A DNA stretch of 64,000 nt from an uncultured Rhodospirillaceae bacterium (GTDB lineage: Bacteria > Pseudomonadota > Alphaproteobacteria > UBA8366). The notes below the pieces were generated by a model. It was given only the letters and a program-made list of their open reading frames with translations, had not been told where the DNA came from and ran no database searches. The stretch is taken from assembly GCA_913043025.1 (NCBI GenBank), contig CAJWLM010000010.1, positions 1 to 64,000 of the forward strand, read 5' to 3'. Numbering within the stretch: the stretch's first letter is position 1; each line of letters opens with the position of its first letter. This document shows positions 17,811-26,429 of this stretch, one piece after another. Position numbers and translations under genes: made by a program.

Positions 17811-18596
17811 ATGACAAAGAAACAACCTATTGCTTTTGCAACCCATGGAAGCGGACCGAAGCTTGTGCTTTTTCATGGGGGGTTCGGTTGCCGGCATCAT
17901 TGGGTAAAAAATATTGAGGCCTTAGCTGAGCAGTTTACTGTTTATGCAATTGATCACCCAGGGTATGGAGAAAGCCTTGGTGTCTCTTCCAAAATGTCCG
18001 GGCCAGAATATTTGGATTATTTTTATCTCGCTTTGCAAGAAATGCTTCCAGTCGATGAACCTTTAATGTTTGCGGGTTTTTCTTTTGGCGGAGCAATTGC
18101 TGCCAATATGGCTACCCGAATGGGAAGCAGGATAAGTCATCTATTGTTGATTTCGCCCGCTGGAGGGCCGAAGAGGGATTACCCCAGTAGGCCGACGCGT
18201 AGTTACAAGGAGGCAGAAGATAATGAGGGTCTACTGAGAGATATTTGCCGGCATAATTTACTGGTGAATATGCTTTCATTTCCTGAAACTATCACAGAAG
18301 AATGCCTCGATATTCAAGTGTATTGTGTCAATCATACGAAATTTAACAGTCGTAAAGTTAGTGGCGGAGATACCCTAGCCAGGGATCTTGGGATGTTAGA
18401 CTGTAGGCTAAGAGTATTGTGGGGCGAGGGCGATGACTCTGAATACAGAAATGCAAATGAATTAATCGATGACATCCGTTCAGCATATCCCAGGCCATTA
18501 GATTTGCATCGAGTGCCTGATGCGGGGCATTGGGCAGCATATGAAAACCCTGAGGCTGTAAACTCACTTATGATTAATTTTTTTACTGCTGAGTGA
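17811..18596 (+). CDS. alpha/beta hydrolase
   Basis: A 261-aa alpha/beta-hydrolase fold protein. The oxyanion region is HGGFGCRHHW, the nucleophile elbow is GFSFGG with Ser as nucleophile, an acid lies in WGEGDDSE, and the histidine is in DAGHWAAYE, so the triad is complete. The ATG at 17811 is preferred over 17775 because GGAG lies just upstream and the extra residues are not typical. The last 33 bases overlap the end of the convergent membrane-protein gene. It is divergent from the four-exporter array, so it may act on the same class of compound, but that is inference. Esterase, lactonase or C-C hydrolase cannot be distinguished. Confidence 0.87.
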   Translation: MTKKQPIAFATHGSGPKLVLFHGGFGCRHHWVKNIEALAEQFTVYAIDHPGYGESLGVSSKMSGPEYLDYFYLALQEMLPVDEPLMFAGFSFGGAIAANMATRMGSRISHLLLISPAGGPKRDYPSRPTRSYKEAEDNEGLLRDICRHNLLVNMLSFPETITEECLDIQVYCVNHTKFNSRKVSGGDTLARDLGMLDCRLRVLWGEGDDSEYRNANELIDDIRSAYPRPLDLHRVPDAGHWAAYENPEAVNSLMINFFTAE

Positions 18597-20348
18597 ACGC
18601 AAGCAGCTTGTTGAAGCAAGAATAAGGGGTCCGGAGGATACGGTTTTACATTCGTGCAAGAGATTGAAAAGAAATGGTGGCCGGGAAGAAATATTTTTGG
18701 TCGCCCATGCCGCAGCATCAGGATAATCATTGTACCACCATTGTTGGACTAAAACACCTGCATTTGTTGTATTCATGTCAACCAGTAGATGAGTAGGTCC
18801 ATGCAGATCTAAAAAATCAATTAAAGGTTTGGGAGAATTTCCGTATTGGGCGTGAATTAGACTCTTAGTTGCAGTTCGTAGATTATTTATGTAGGGCAAA
18901 GAATAGGGAATGGCATATTCCCGGGCACTCAACACACGCCGACTTGAAAAACTTGGTATATTGTCTGCTTCGATTGAGAGTGAGGCAATAAGAGAATCTT
19001 TTGGTAACTGTGCTATATATTCATATAGCTTAGGATGTTGCCCTGACACGTAGTTTGCATAGGGGCTTACCGATAATGGTAATGGCAATATGAAAAAAAT
19101 TAAAGCGGATAACATGGCAAGGACTCCAAATAATTTCGGAGCATACTTTCGTCCAGCAGCAATAAGAGGCGGGCCCAATAATAATGCTACCGCAATCCAC
19201 ATTGTTGCTCGAAGCGCATGTTGGGTGTAGCGAGAGGGCAAGTGCAGATCAAACAGCAAAACGTGTGCGGCAATAAACCAGAAGCTGCTAGATATTAGTA
19301 CCAAAGAAAAAAGCTGTTCTCGATTCTCAAATATACCTGGCTTTCTGTCAACTTTTCTGTGTGTAAAATACCGAAGCATGATTGGTACACTTATAGTGAA
19401 AACGAGAAGAATAGCAGCTAGGAATGGCGCAAAGCCTAACCCTTGCCGAAAAGCCTCACCGCAGCCCCACTCGACCGGCAAAAGGCCCGCCCTGGCACCG
19501 CAAATATAAGTTTCTATAAATCCGCTGAGGAAAAATGCAGATCTGCCTCCGACCTGAAAAGCCGGAAGCGCTGCTGCATCGGCAGCAGTAATTATGGAAC
19601 CATACCTGCTGGTGGTGAGAATAAAAGGTAATAGCCCTACGCCAATTGCGGCATTGCCAATCAACGTCGGCCATATTTGTTTTTCATTAATTCCAATACC
19701 TCTCTCGGAGTGTTTCCATCTAAATAATAACAATACAAGTACACCGGCACTTACAAGGGCTATAGATGGGTAAAACAAACTTTGTAGAAGGCAGCTGACA
19801 GCGGTCTGGAACCTTGAATTTAGAGAGATAGATAGCAAGAACCATAGTAGAAGAGGAACTGCGAATGCGCGTGGAGTGGCACTTAAAAGTGACTGGTCAA
19901 TGAGACTGAGGAAAAAACAAGTGAGCCAACTGCCTGCTATTGCAACTGCGGTGATCGGCCGTACAGAGTATGCAAGTTTATAGGCGAGGGCGGCTGTTAA
20001 AAGGAATAGCGGGGTGACTAATAATTTATTAGCAAGGAATGGGTGAATGCCAATTTTATCAAGCACGAAATGAAGTGCGGCGTAGCCTGGAGGTGTGACG
20101 GACTTAAAATATTCGGCTATAGGGTCTTTATTGAACAATTCTGGATCCCGCCATTGTTGCATCCAGAATAAAAACTGTCGTGCGTCATCCTGTATCGTAT
20201 ATGGCTGTTCAAAAGAAAGAATGAGTGTTTCGAGTGCAGGGACCAAAGCAAACGCCAGGGCTAAACAAAGACCAATGACATAGGAAGTAGTGTTTTTTTT
20301 ATCCTCGTGGAGAAGACATTTGTCGGCGAAACTAAGGAATGCTGTCAT
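18564..20348 (-). CDS. polytopic membrane protein, GT-C glycosyltransferase-like
   Basis: A 594-aa protein with about ten or more hydrophobic segments. The first periplasmic loop contains QDDARQFLFWMQQW followed by VTPPGY, resembling the acidic-motif loop of GT-C enzymes that use prenyl-phosphate sugars. The last part is a soluble C-terminal domain. It starts 3 bases after the stop of the UPF0104-like gene, so it is in one operon with it and with a GT2 enzyme. The three together suggest a lipid-linked sugar or surface-glycan pathway. Its end overlaps the convergent hydrolase gene by 33 bases. Specific activity is unknown. Confidence 0.7.
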   Translation of the reverse strand: MTAFLSFADKCLLHEDKKNTTSYVIGLCLALAFALVPALETLILSFEQPYTIQDDARQFLFWMQQWRDPELFNKDPIAEYFKSVTPPGYAALHFVLDKIGIHPFLANKLLVTPLFLLTAALAYKLAYSVRPITAVAIAGSWLTCFFLSLIDQSLLSATPRAFAVPLLLWFLLSISLNSRFQTAVSCLLQSLFYPSIALVSAGVLVLLLFRWKHSERGIGINEKQIWPTLIGNAAIGVGLLPFILTTSRYGSIITAADAAALPAFQVGGRSAFFLSGFIETYICGARAGLLPVEWGCGEAFRQGLGFAPFLAAILLVFTISVPIMLRYFTHRKVDRKPGIFENREQLFSLVLISSSFWFIAAHVLLFDLHLPSRYTQHALRATMWIAVALLLGPPLIAAGRKYAPKLFGVLAMLSALIFFILPLPLSVSPYANYVSGQHPKLYEYIAQLPKDSLIASLSIEADNIPSFSSRRVLSAREYAIPYSLPYINNLRTATKSLIHAQYGNSPKPLIDFLDLHGPTHLLVDMNTTNAGVLVQQWWYNDYPDAAAWATKNISSRPPFLFNLLHECKTVSSGPLILASTSCLRSLSSKKINHK

Positions 20349-20351
20349 GAG

Positions 20352-21335
20352 CTAAGTACCCAATTTTACATCTTCTCTGATACGGCGAGCAGTCACAAGG
20401 TATTGACGAACGAACGGCAGGCCTATTAATGCGGGCAAGAAATATCGGAGTGTGCACAACAAACCCAGTGCTGCTGCAGTTGGTGCTCCTATGTAAGGTT
20501 GATAAAAAAAGATAATGGCTGCATCTCGTGTTCCAATCCCTGCCAGGGTGAAGGGGAGTAAGCCTAAAAAGATAGCCAGTGAAGCCATAGCTGCGTTATC
20601 AAGGAATGGAACGTTTGAATTCAGCGCTTTGACGAAAAGCCATATTTGAAAAAGATGCATCAACCATAGAAAAAGTGAGCCATTAATAACGATTGCAGCT
20701 TTAGGTTTGTTAGACCAAAAATCTGTTAATGTCCGACACCATGCACTCTGTAGCATCTCAATTTTTTTGCTCTTTTTATTAGGAATGAAATTAAGTGCAA
20801 TGTAAAAAATGCCATTTGCAAAGTGGAGTGATGTAACCATCATTCCGCCTAAGACCAATGCTAGAATGATTGCACAAGCCATGATGTAAAATAATGGACT
20901 GATGCCATTTGAGGTTAAAAGCATCCATAATAGGCCAATGGAACACCAAAAAGATAAAGCTAGAACATCCCATGTTTTCTCAAAAATTACTAAAGAAAGA
21001 GCATCTGCTGTGGGCATATGGCCTCGTTCTACCAGAGCATACGAGCGTGCAATATCACCAAGCTTGGATGGAAGCACAGCGTTAAGAACACTTGCCATGA
21101 GAGTGAGGTTTAGGCTTTGAAAAAAACTGAGCCTCGCATCTTTGGGGGCGAGAAAACATATTCTCCAAGCGCTCGCAGCAGTTAAGGGTCCAATCATAGC
21201 TATTGCAAGTCCAAACCATTGCCAATTCAAGCCGCTCATTGCTTGTCCTAGGAGGTTCAAGTCGATTTGGTAATATATGATCGCAAGGATAGTGAGGCTT
21301 ATAGATGTGGCAATTATTTTACGAATGTAAATCAT
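20352..21335 (-). CDS. lysylphosphatidylglycerol synthase TM-region/UPF0104 family membrane protein
   Basis: A 327-aa integral membrane protein of the UPF0104/AglD-like group (the flippase-type domain found in MprF). It has about eight hydrophobic segments; the conserved central region VLPSKLGDIARSYALVERG and the later FTLAGIGTRDAAIIFF are the clearest family marks. The track start at 21410 lies inside the preceding glycosyltransferase; the ATG at 21335, just after that stop, gives a normal MIYIRKI N-terminus. It probably moves or modifies a lipid carrier for the neighbouring glycosyltransferases. The catalytic MprF domain is absent, so lysyl transfer is not expected. Confidence 0.85.
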   Translation of the reverse strand: MIYIRKIIATSISLTILAIIYYQIDLNLLGQAMSGLNWQWFGLAIAMIGPLTAASAWRICFLAPKDARLSFFQSLNLTLMASVLNAVLPSKLGDIARSYALVERGHMPTADALSLVIFEKTWDVLALSFWCSIGLLWMLLTSNGISPLFYIMACAIILALVLGGMMVTSLHFANGIFYIALNFIPNKKSKKIEMLQSAWCRTLTDFWSNKPKAAIVINGSLFLWLMHLFQIWLFVKALNSNVPFLDNAAMASLAIFLGLLPFTLAGIGTRDAAIIFFYQPYIGAPTAAALGLLCTLRYFLPALIGLPFVRQYLVTARRIREDVKLGT

Positions 21336-21345
21336 GATAGTTTCG

Positions 21346-22308
21346 CTAAGAGAGAGAGGTCTTATTGCTGTTATGGCGATGTCGACGTTGTGTAAACTGT
21401 ATATCTTCAAGCAATTTGCGATTCACCGCCTGCAAGTCACCTATCAGTCCAGCCATCCACAATAACATTCCTGTAAGTAAGAGAATTGCCGACAGTATTA
21501 AGCTAGGAGTGTGTGCACGTGTCGTGCCCTCCAACCAAAATATAAGATATCGCATGCCGAGAAGAAAGCCGAGGGCAAATGGGATAGATCCAAGAATCCC
21601 AAAACTCCTCAGTGGACGGTAATAAAGAAATATTCGAAAAATGGTTACGATCGAGCGCCATACATAGCTAGGAATGCTTTTGATTAATCGGGATTGGCGT
21701 AATTGCTTATTTGTGCGAATAGGTACAGAAGTGATGGTAATGCCGCGCTGCCCAGCTGCGATAATAGTTTCGAGAGTGTAAGTATACTCTGAAAATACGT
21801 TGATCTGCATCGCAGCTGCAGCAGAGAAGGCGCGAAATCCACTTGGCGCGTCATCAATGTTAGTGCCGCTAACAAGCCGGACCACCCAAGAGCCTATTCG
21901 CTGTAGATATTTTTTCATGGGTGAGAAATGACTAATGTTATCAATCGGGCGCGCGCCGACAACAATTTCTGCATTGCCGGAGATGATCGGTATCAGAAGG
22001 GTCTTTATGTCATCTGCGCAGTACTGGTTATCAGCATCAGTATTAACTATGAAATCCGCGCCTGCCTCGAGTGCTCCCTCAATTCCGGCCATAAATGCAC
22101 GGGCGAGGCCACGATTCTTAGAAAACCTTATAATGTGTTCAACGTTATGCTGGGCTGCAATCTCAGAAGTTTTGTCATGTGACCCGTCGTCTATAACAAG
22201 ACGTTCAATCACATCGATCCCCTCAATGGATGTAGGCAACGCAGCTAAAGTAATGGGAAGGGTATCCTCCTCATTGTAGCACGGTATTTGAATTATAAGT
22301 TTTGTCAT
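21346..22308 (-). CDS. family 2 glycosyltransferase with C-terminal membrane helices
   Basis: A 320-aa GT2 enzyme with the dolichyl-phosphate-mannose-synthase-like layout: an N-terminal catalytic domain starting IIQIPCYNEEDTLP, the nucleotide-binding VIDDGSHDKT, the metal-binding NTDADNQY and the acceptor-site region DAPSGFRAF, then two hydrophobic segments near the end. It is likely to transfer a sugar from a nucleotide to a polyprenyl phosphate on the cytoplasmic face. It leads directly into the UPF0104 and GT-C-like genes and follows an MFS gene by 38 bases. Sugar and acceptor cannot be told from sequence. Confidence 0.9.
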   Translation of the reverse strand: MTKLIIQIPCYNEEDTLPITLAALPTSIEGIDVIERLVIDDGSHDKTSEIAAQHNVEHIIRFSKNRGLARAFMAGIEGALEAGADFIVNTDADNQYCADDIKTLLIPIISGNAEIVVGARPIDNISHFSPMKKYLQRIGSWVVRLVSGTNIDDAPSGFRAFSAAAAMQINVFSEYTYTLETIIAAGQRGITITSVPIRTNKQLRQSRLIKSIPSYVWRSIVTIFRIFLYYRPLRSFGILGSIPFALGFLLGMRYLIFWLEGTTRAHTPSLILSAILLLTGMLLWMAGLIGDLQAVNRKLLEDIQFTQRRHRHNSNKTSLS

Positions 22309-22346
22309 GCTGCCTTCAACACACTGTATACAAAGATCCTGGTAGT

Positions 22347-23540
22347 CTAAACCTGTTTCCGCTCGATCGACAATAATCTAAGGCCTGTCAGAATTGCTGG
22401 CACTGCGAATAGGCTGAATGCGATATGATAACTGTCTCCTGATAAGGAGAGAAGGATTAGGAACAAGGGCGTGGTAGCAATACATCCGGCATAGGTCATA
22501 ATGAGCGATATTCCCAAGATATGTGAAGCTAAACCTGAAGGCGCTCGTGCAGCAGTTTCCGCAATATACACACCGTTCCAACCAGCCGCTGTTGATGCAA
22601 GAGCAAAAGAGGTTATCGTAATACCGTAAACTGGCCAGTCCGGCGTGAATTGAGCAGTAATAAGACTGGCGCCTCCCATAATGAAACCAAGCAAACCCAG
22701 CGTTTTTAAAGGCGATATAAGATTATCAGCAATTATGCCAAAAATTATGCGGGAGAAGAAACCGCCGGCGAAGGATAGTGCATAGATTATCCCAGCTGTT
22801 TTATGGTCACAGCCAACTTTTGTGACAAGAAATGTGACTAGATAAGAAGTGGTTGCTATTTGTAGCAACACAAAAGCAAACGAGGATATTGATAGCCAGC
22901 GAAGACTTTGGTCAGCAAAAATGATGCGGACACCAGAAACAAAACTTTTGAGGTTAAAGGTAATATGATCAGCGGTGTCGCGGCCAGTGTCCCAAGTCTT
23001 TTGTAAAGGCTGGAAAATAAGTGCAACCGCCCCCGTCAAAATTGAAATAATAAAGAAAGCATTCTGCCACCCGATAGCTATTGCGAGTAGCACCAATAAA
23101 CCTGCAATAAGGTTGCCTGCTGGAACAGCGGCTTGTTTGAGTGAAAAGACAAAACTTCTAATTGATTCTGGTGAATATCGTAAAAGTATGTCTGACGCGG
23201 CCGGCGTTGCTAGACCGAGCCCGGTCCCTATACAAATAGCACCTAAAGATCTTACCTCACCATTGAAACTGCAACACAGCGCTACACCTACGGCGCAACA
23301 AAAAACACAAACTTGCATCATCCTCATGGGGCCGAACTTTGCTGTGCAAGGTCCGGAAAATGGAACCGTGATCATAGAAGTTAGATAAAGAAGAAAAACG
23401 AAAGTGCCAATGTCATTGGCATTTAGGCCCATTTCGGGAGCCATCACCGGCACGATAAATACAGCTAGTGCTATTAGGGTATGCATGCAGAGCATAACAC
23501 TTACAGGCAGAGCAACATCTCTTTTGCGGGGAATATTCAT
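22347..23540 (-). CDS. MFS transporter (12-helix type)
   Basis: A 397-aa major facilitator of the 12-helix type, unlike the 14-helix DHA2 array upstream. The track begins it at a TTG at 23573; the ATG at 23540 with AGGG just before is preferred and gives MNIPRKRDVALPV before helix 1. The internal loop FSGPCTAKFG and GGFFSRIIFGIIAD are the family motif A repeats. It may be the first gene of the glycosyltransferase operon or an unrelated solute transporter in front of it. It is divergent from the CitE-like lyase, so organic acid uptake is also plausible. Confidence 0.85.
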   Translation of the reverse strand: MNIPRKRDVALPVSVMLCMHTLIALAVFIVPVMAPEMGLNANDIGTFVFLLYLTSMITVPFSGPCTAKFGPMRMMQVCVFCCAVGVALCCSFNGEVRSLGAICIGTGLGLATPAASDILLRYSPESIRSFVFSLKQAAVPAGNLIAGLLVLLAIAIGWQNAFFIISILTGAVALIFQPLQKTWDTGRDTADHITFNLKSFVSGVRIIFADQSLRWLSISSFAFVLLQIATTSYLVTFLVTKVGCDHKTAGIIYALSFAGGFFSRIIFGIIADNLISPLKTLGLLGFIMGGASLITAQFTPDWPVYGITITSFALASTAAGWNGVYIAETAARAPSGLASHILGISLIMTYAGCIATTPLFLILLSLSGDSYHIAFSLFAVPAILTGLRLLSIERKQV

Positions 23541-23673
23541 AGGCCCTAATCGACCAATAGATAATAAACGCAAGGCATACGAGGCAACCGAAGTTTTGTC
23601 CAGCTATTGTTCAATTATTATTGCTCTGGCAAACTCCTATACTGAGTACAACATCTAGAAAGAGACTTCATCG

Positions 23674-24558
23674 ATGCCTTATCGCAGTTTTTTGTTCGCC
23701 CCCGGGAATCATTCACGCAAAGTGGAAAAAGTTTTTAATTGCGGAGCTGATGCTGTGATCCTTGATCTTGAGGATGCCGTCGCACTTGCAGAAAAAAAAG
23801 CAACTCGGTCTCTTGTTGTGGATGCACTCAAAAACACGCGATCAGGCAAAGGTTATGTCAGGGTTAATGGGTTCGAAACTAAATTTTGTTATGATGACAT
23901 TGTCGAAATTGTGGGGCCATGGCTAGATGGGATCGTGCTGCCTATGGTGGAGCGGCCTGGTCAATTGGAAACCATAAGTTGGTTGTTATCTAACTTAGAG
24001 GCTGGCGCCGGAATGAAGAAAAGCACTTTAGACCTGATACCCATAATAGAGACGGGTAAAGGTATTGCAATGTTAGATGAAATTGCTTCAGCAAAAGTGG
24101 ACGGACGCGTACGGCGAATGGCTTTTGGCGCTGGAGATTACACCAACGATTTAAATATTCAGTGGAGCCTGGGTGAGGATGAATTAAGAGATGCTCGCGC
24201 CAGAATGGTATTGCAATCTCGTGCGCACGACTTGGAGCCCCCAATCGACACCGTTTGGATCCACATTAAAGATGCCGATAACTTTGAAAAATCGTCGCTA
24301 AATGCGCAAAAACTTGGATTTCAGGGTAAAATGTGTATTTATCCAACGCAGGTGGATGTCGTAAATAGAGTTTTTACCCCATCAAATGCCGATGTTATTT
24401 TTGCAAGAAAAGTTGTAGCGGCGTTTGAGGCGGCCGAGAAATTAGGTTCATCATCAATTCAGCTTGATGGTTATTTTATAGATTATCCAATTGTTGCTAA
24501 AGCTCGCCGAACACTGGAAAACATGGTTGATATCCAAAACCAAATCAAAACTGACTAA
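23674..24558 (+). CDS. HpcH/HpaI-family CoA ester lyase (CitE-like)
   Basis: A 294-aa TIM-barrel lyase of the HpcH/HpaI family, CitE branch. The N-terminus RSFLFAPGNHSRKVEK, the Mg-binding LDLEDAV, and the later GAGDYTNDL are clear family marks. Proteins of this branch cleave or form malyl-CoA, citramalyl-CoA or related esters; no citrate lyase alpha or gamma subunit is nearby, so a stand-alone CoA lyase is favoured over citrate lyase. It is monocistronic or followed by the small membrane protein after 34 bases. Confidence 0.88.
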   Translation: MPYRSFLFAPGNHSRKVEKVFNCGADAVILDLEDAVALAEKKATRSLVVDALKNTRSGKGYVRVNGFETKFCYDDIVEIVGPWLDGIVLPMVERPGQLETISWLLSNLEAGAGMKKSTLDLIPIIETGKGIAMLDEIASAKVDGRVRRMAFGAGDYTNDLNIQWSLGEDELRDARARMVLQSRAHDLEPPIDTVWIHIKDADNFEKSSLNAQKLGFQGKMCIYPTQVDVVNRVFTPSNADVIFARKVVAAFEAAEKLGSSSIQLDGYFIDYPIVAKARRTLENMVDIQNQIKTD

Positions 24559-24592
24559 TTGAGGATACAAATTAAGTTAACGGAACGATTTA

Positions 24593-24985
24593 ATGAGCAC
24601 GCAATTTTTGCATGGTATGATGGGTTTACTTGTAATTTTTTCATATATTATTGCAGTTATATTTGCAAAAAAGCCTCTAGACAAAAAAAAATTTAAAAAA
24701 TACTTTAAATTATTCATTATATCAATATTTATACTTATGGTGTGTGTATTTTTAACTCCAGGCGAAGATAATTACATATATCGAGAATTGCTAATAAGCG
24801 TAATAATAAGCGTAGGGGGCTGTGTGCTGCACATCAGCGCTAGGCGATATATGGAAATAGGAGGCAATCGTTGGAATTGCTTTGTGCCTTACATACATTT
24901 TTCCGAATTCATCCGGTTATGGTGGGAATGCCCTGGTCCGAAACGTTCAAAAGTAAAAGATAAAACTGATGAAACAAGGGTGTAA
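24593..24985 (+). CDS. small membrane protein of unknown function
   Basis: A 130-aa protein with three hydrophobic segments: residues about 8-25, 41-57 and 65-82. The C-terminal part ARRYMEIGGNRWNCFVP followed by WWECPGPK loosely resembles the RRLHD...PG end of DUF805 proteins, but the match is too weak for a call. Codon use is strongly AT-rich with lysine runs. It converges on sodX with 35 bases between the stops. No function can be assigned. Confidence 0.6.
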   Translation: MSTQFLHGMMGLLVIFSYIIAVIFAKKPLDKKKFKKYFKLFIISIFILMVCVFLTPGEDNYIYRELLISVIISVGGCVLHISARRYMEIGGNRWNCFVPYIHFSEFIRLWWECPGPKRSKVKDKTDETRV

Positions 24986-25020
24986 ATCAGCTATCAAAAT
25001 TTTCAGTACGTTAGAATTTT

Positions 25021-25356
25021 CTATTCGGTTTTTTTATCTATTTTTTTTATACCAGTCGAAGTTATTAATAAAATCACTTTCCTCGTTATGCGATCGCGGG
25101 CTATCCAACCCATCTCGTCTGAGCCCATTGAGAGTGGCGATTGTCCGCAAAACTGCACAACCGTACCTTTAAACGTCTTTACTGATTTTACAACCGGCCC
25201 GACGTCCGGGTGATCAAAAATAACGATGTCATCAACATGCAATTGATCGTCAGGTAGAAGAGCTTTAGCGACCACATAATCGCCTTCATTGAGAAGTGGC
25301 GACATACTCTTGCCAGCAACACGAAATATGCGCCACGGAAAGTAATTATAGAACAG
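25021..25356 (-). CDS. sodX: nickel-type superoxide dismutase maturation protease
   Basis: S26 signal peptidase-like protease that trims the NiSOD propeptide. The first ATG (25303-25305) would give MSPLLNEGD, but the family nucleophile is the Ser immediately before that Met (GKSMSP), so the real protein must start further upstream. The frame is open back to a TGA at 25399-25401 and encodes FPWRIFRVAGKS, typical of the family, yet holds no ATG, GTG or TTG; only a CTG at 25354-25356 is available. The general-base Lys is in PVVKSVK and the GQSPLSMGSDEMG block is present. It overlaps the end of sodN. Start is tentative; identity is firm. Confidence 0.8.
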   Translation of the reverse strand: MFYNYFPWRIFRVAGKSMSPLLNEGDYVVAKALLPDDQLHVDDIVIFDHPDVGPVVKSVKTFKGTVVQFCGQSPLSMGSDEMGWIARDRITRKVILLITSTGIKKIDKKTE

Positions 25357-25846
25357 GATATACCGTAGGAAGTTCGGGCGGGTAAGGACAAGTCTTTTTC
25401 ACTGTCTCTACGTTTTTAGTGGCCCAAAAAATTTCAGCAAATCTGTTAACCAAGTCTAGCAATTCTTCACCATCGCTGCGTTTAGTGCCTTGTTTGCAAG
25501 CGCTGGCCTTCATCATTATCTTATGAGCTAATTCATGTATCTCGGGAAATGCTTCCATTTGCGGGCTCTTGAAGTAGTCACCCCAGATTATGCGCACCTC
25601 ATGCTTAACCTTTTCAGCTTCCTCTTCTTTCCGAAAAATACTCCGCGCAATAGTGTTTTGATCCTCTATGGATGGAGTGTCGTTTTTACCTGCGGCTTCA
25701 GCAATAATATCCATTAGTCGGATAACCGACAGTGTAGCGATTAATGAAGTTGAGGGATCGTAAATTTTGCAAGGAATATCACAGTGCGCGTTTACAGTAG
25801 ACACTTTACCCAAGGATTCAAGAGATTGCGCTAAGCGAAAAAGCAT
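25346..25846 (-). CDS. sodN: nickel superoxide dismutase
   Basis: A 166-aa NiSOD precursor. The first 20 residues are a propeptide ending ...STVNA; cleavage frees His21 (codon 25784-25786) of the nickel hook HCDIPCKIYDP, with the two Cys and the N-terminal His as metal ligands. Known enzymes usually have HCDLPCGVYDP, so Lys-Ile replaces Gly-Val after the second Cys. The rest is a four-helix bundle ending in the conserved PPELP. An AAAGG box precedes the ATG. It is in one operon with the HupE-like gene (56 bases upstream) and sodX (overlapping). It disproportionates superoxide. Confidence 0.95.
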   Translation of the reverse strand: MLFRLAQSLESLGKVSTVNAHCDIPCKIYDPSTSLIATLSVIRLMDIIAEAAGKNDTPSIEDQNTIARSIFRKEEEAEKVKHEVRIIWGDYFKSPQMEAFPEIHELAHKIMMKASACKQGTKRSDGEELLDLVNRFAEIFWATKNVETVKKTCPYPPELPTVYPVL

Positions 25847-25902
25847 TTTGTGTACCTTTCGGATTAAACTTCAAAAAAATTATTGACCGCCAAATGGCTT
25901 TT

Positions 25903-26283
25903 CTATTTCTGCTGCTCGTTTAAAGTACGGAAGTATTTAGCAATGTCAGTTGCGACCCGAAGAACGCCAAACGTAATTGCTATACTAGCGACAATAACCC
26001 CTCCCACAAAAGATAGACTATAAAGTGAGGCTACACCAACGTGTGCAAGCCCAATAAATATTCCGGCCACGCCGGGTACAATATATATGTAGGCTTGAGA
26101 GCTAGAAAGTGAAGCTGCCAAGGCACCCATCAATGCAATAGCAACAAAACTAAGAAAATGTTCTGGAGTAGTTATAGCGTGCAAGAAACCCGATCCTCCA
26201 CTAGCTAATTCATGGGCAAGAGGGGATGAGAGGGGGATAAAAGTTAAAATGAAGAGTAAAGCACCTTTTTTGATATAGCTCAT
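25903..26283 (-). CDS. short HupE/UreJ-like nickel permease
   Basis: A 126-aa membrane protein with an N-terminal hydrophobic signal (LLFILTFIPLSSPLAHE) and about three or four further helices. The segment GFLHAITTPEHFLSFVAIAL aligns with the HPxxGxDHxxxM signature of HupE/UreJ nickel transporters, with Glu for Asp. Typical HupE proteins are near 190 aa with six helices, so this is a short form. It is the first gene of the sodN-sodX operon, which fits a role in supplying nickel to NiSOD. Transport activity is inference from the family and the context. Confidence 0.75.
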   Translation of the reverse strand: MSYIKKGALLFILTFIPLSSPLAHELASGGSGFLHAITTPEHFLSFVAIALMGALAASLSSSQAYIYIVPGVAGIFIGLAHVGVASLYSLSFVGGVIVASIAITFGVLRVATDIAKYFRTLNEQQK

Positions 26284-26382
26284 TATGACCCTTTTAAATT
26301 AAGCATTTTTGAGGAACTTTGTATCAAAGTCCGCAATGCTTTGGTGAATTTTTGTTAATTCGTATTTTTTACAATACGTACA

Positions 26383-26419
26383 TGTATATTTGGTATGGTT
26401 TCTATACGCAATACATACC
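26383..26419 (-). promoter_or_regulatory. putative promoter with overlapping NikR-like dyad for hupE-sodN-sodX
   Basis: On the minus strand, TTGCGT (26406-26411) and TATACA (26383-26388) are separated by 17 bases, a weak sigma-70 match. A dyad GGTATG (26392-26397) / CATACC (26414-26419) straddles it. The half-sites match the GTATG/CATAC of the NikR operator, but the spacer is 16 bases where the E. coli site has 18 between these cores. Assignment to NikR is inference. Confidence 0.35.
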
Positions 26420-26429
26420 GAAAATATTT

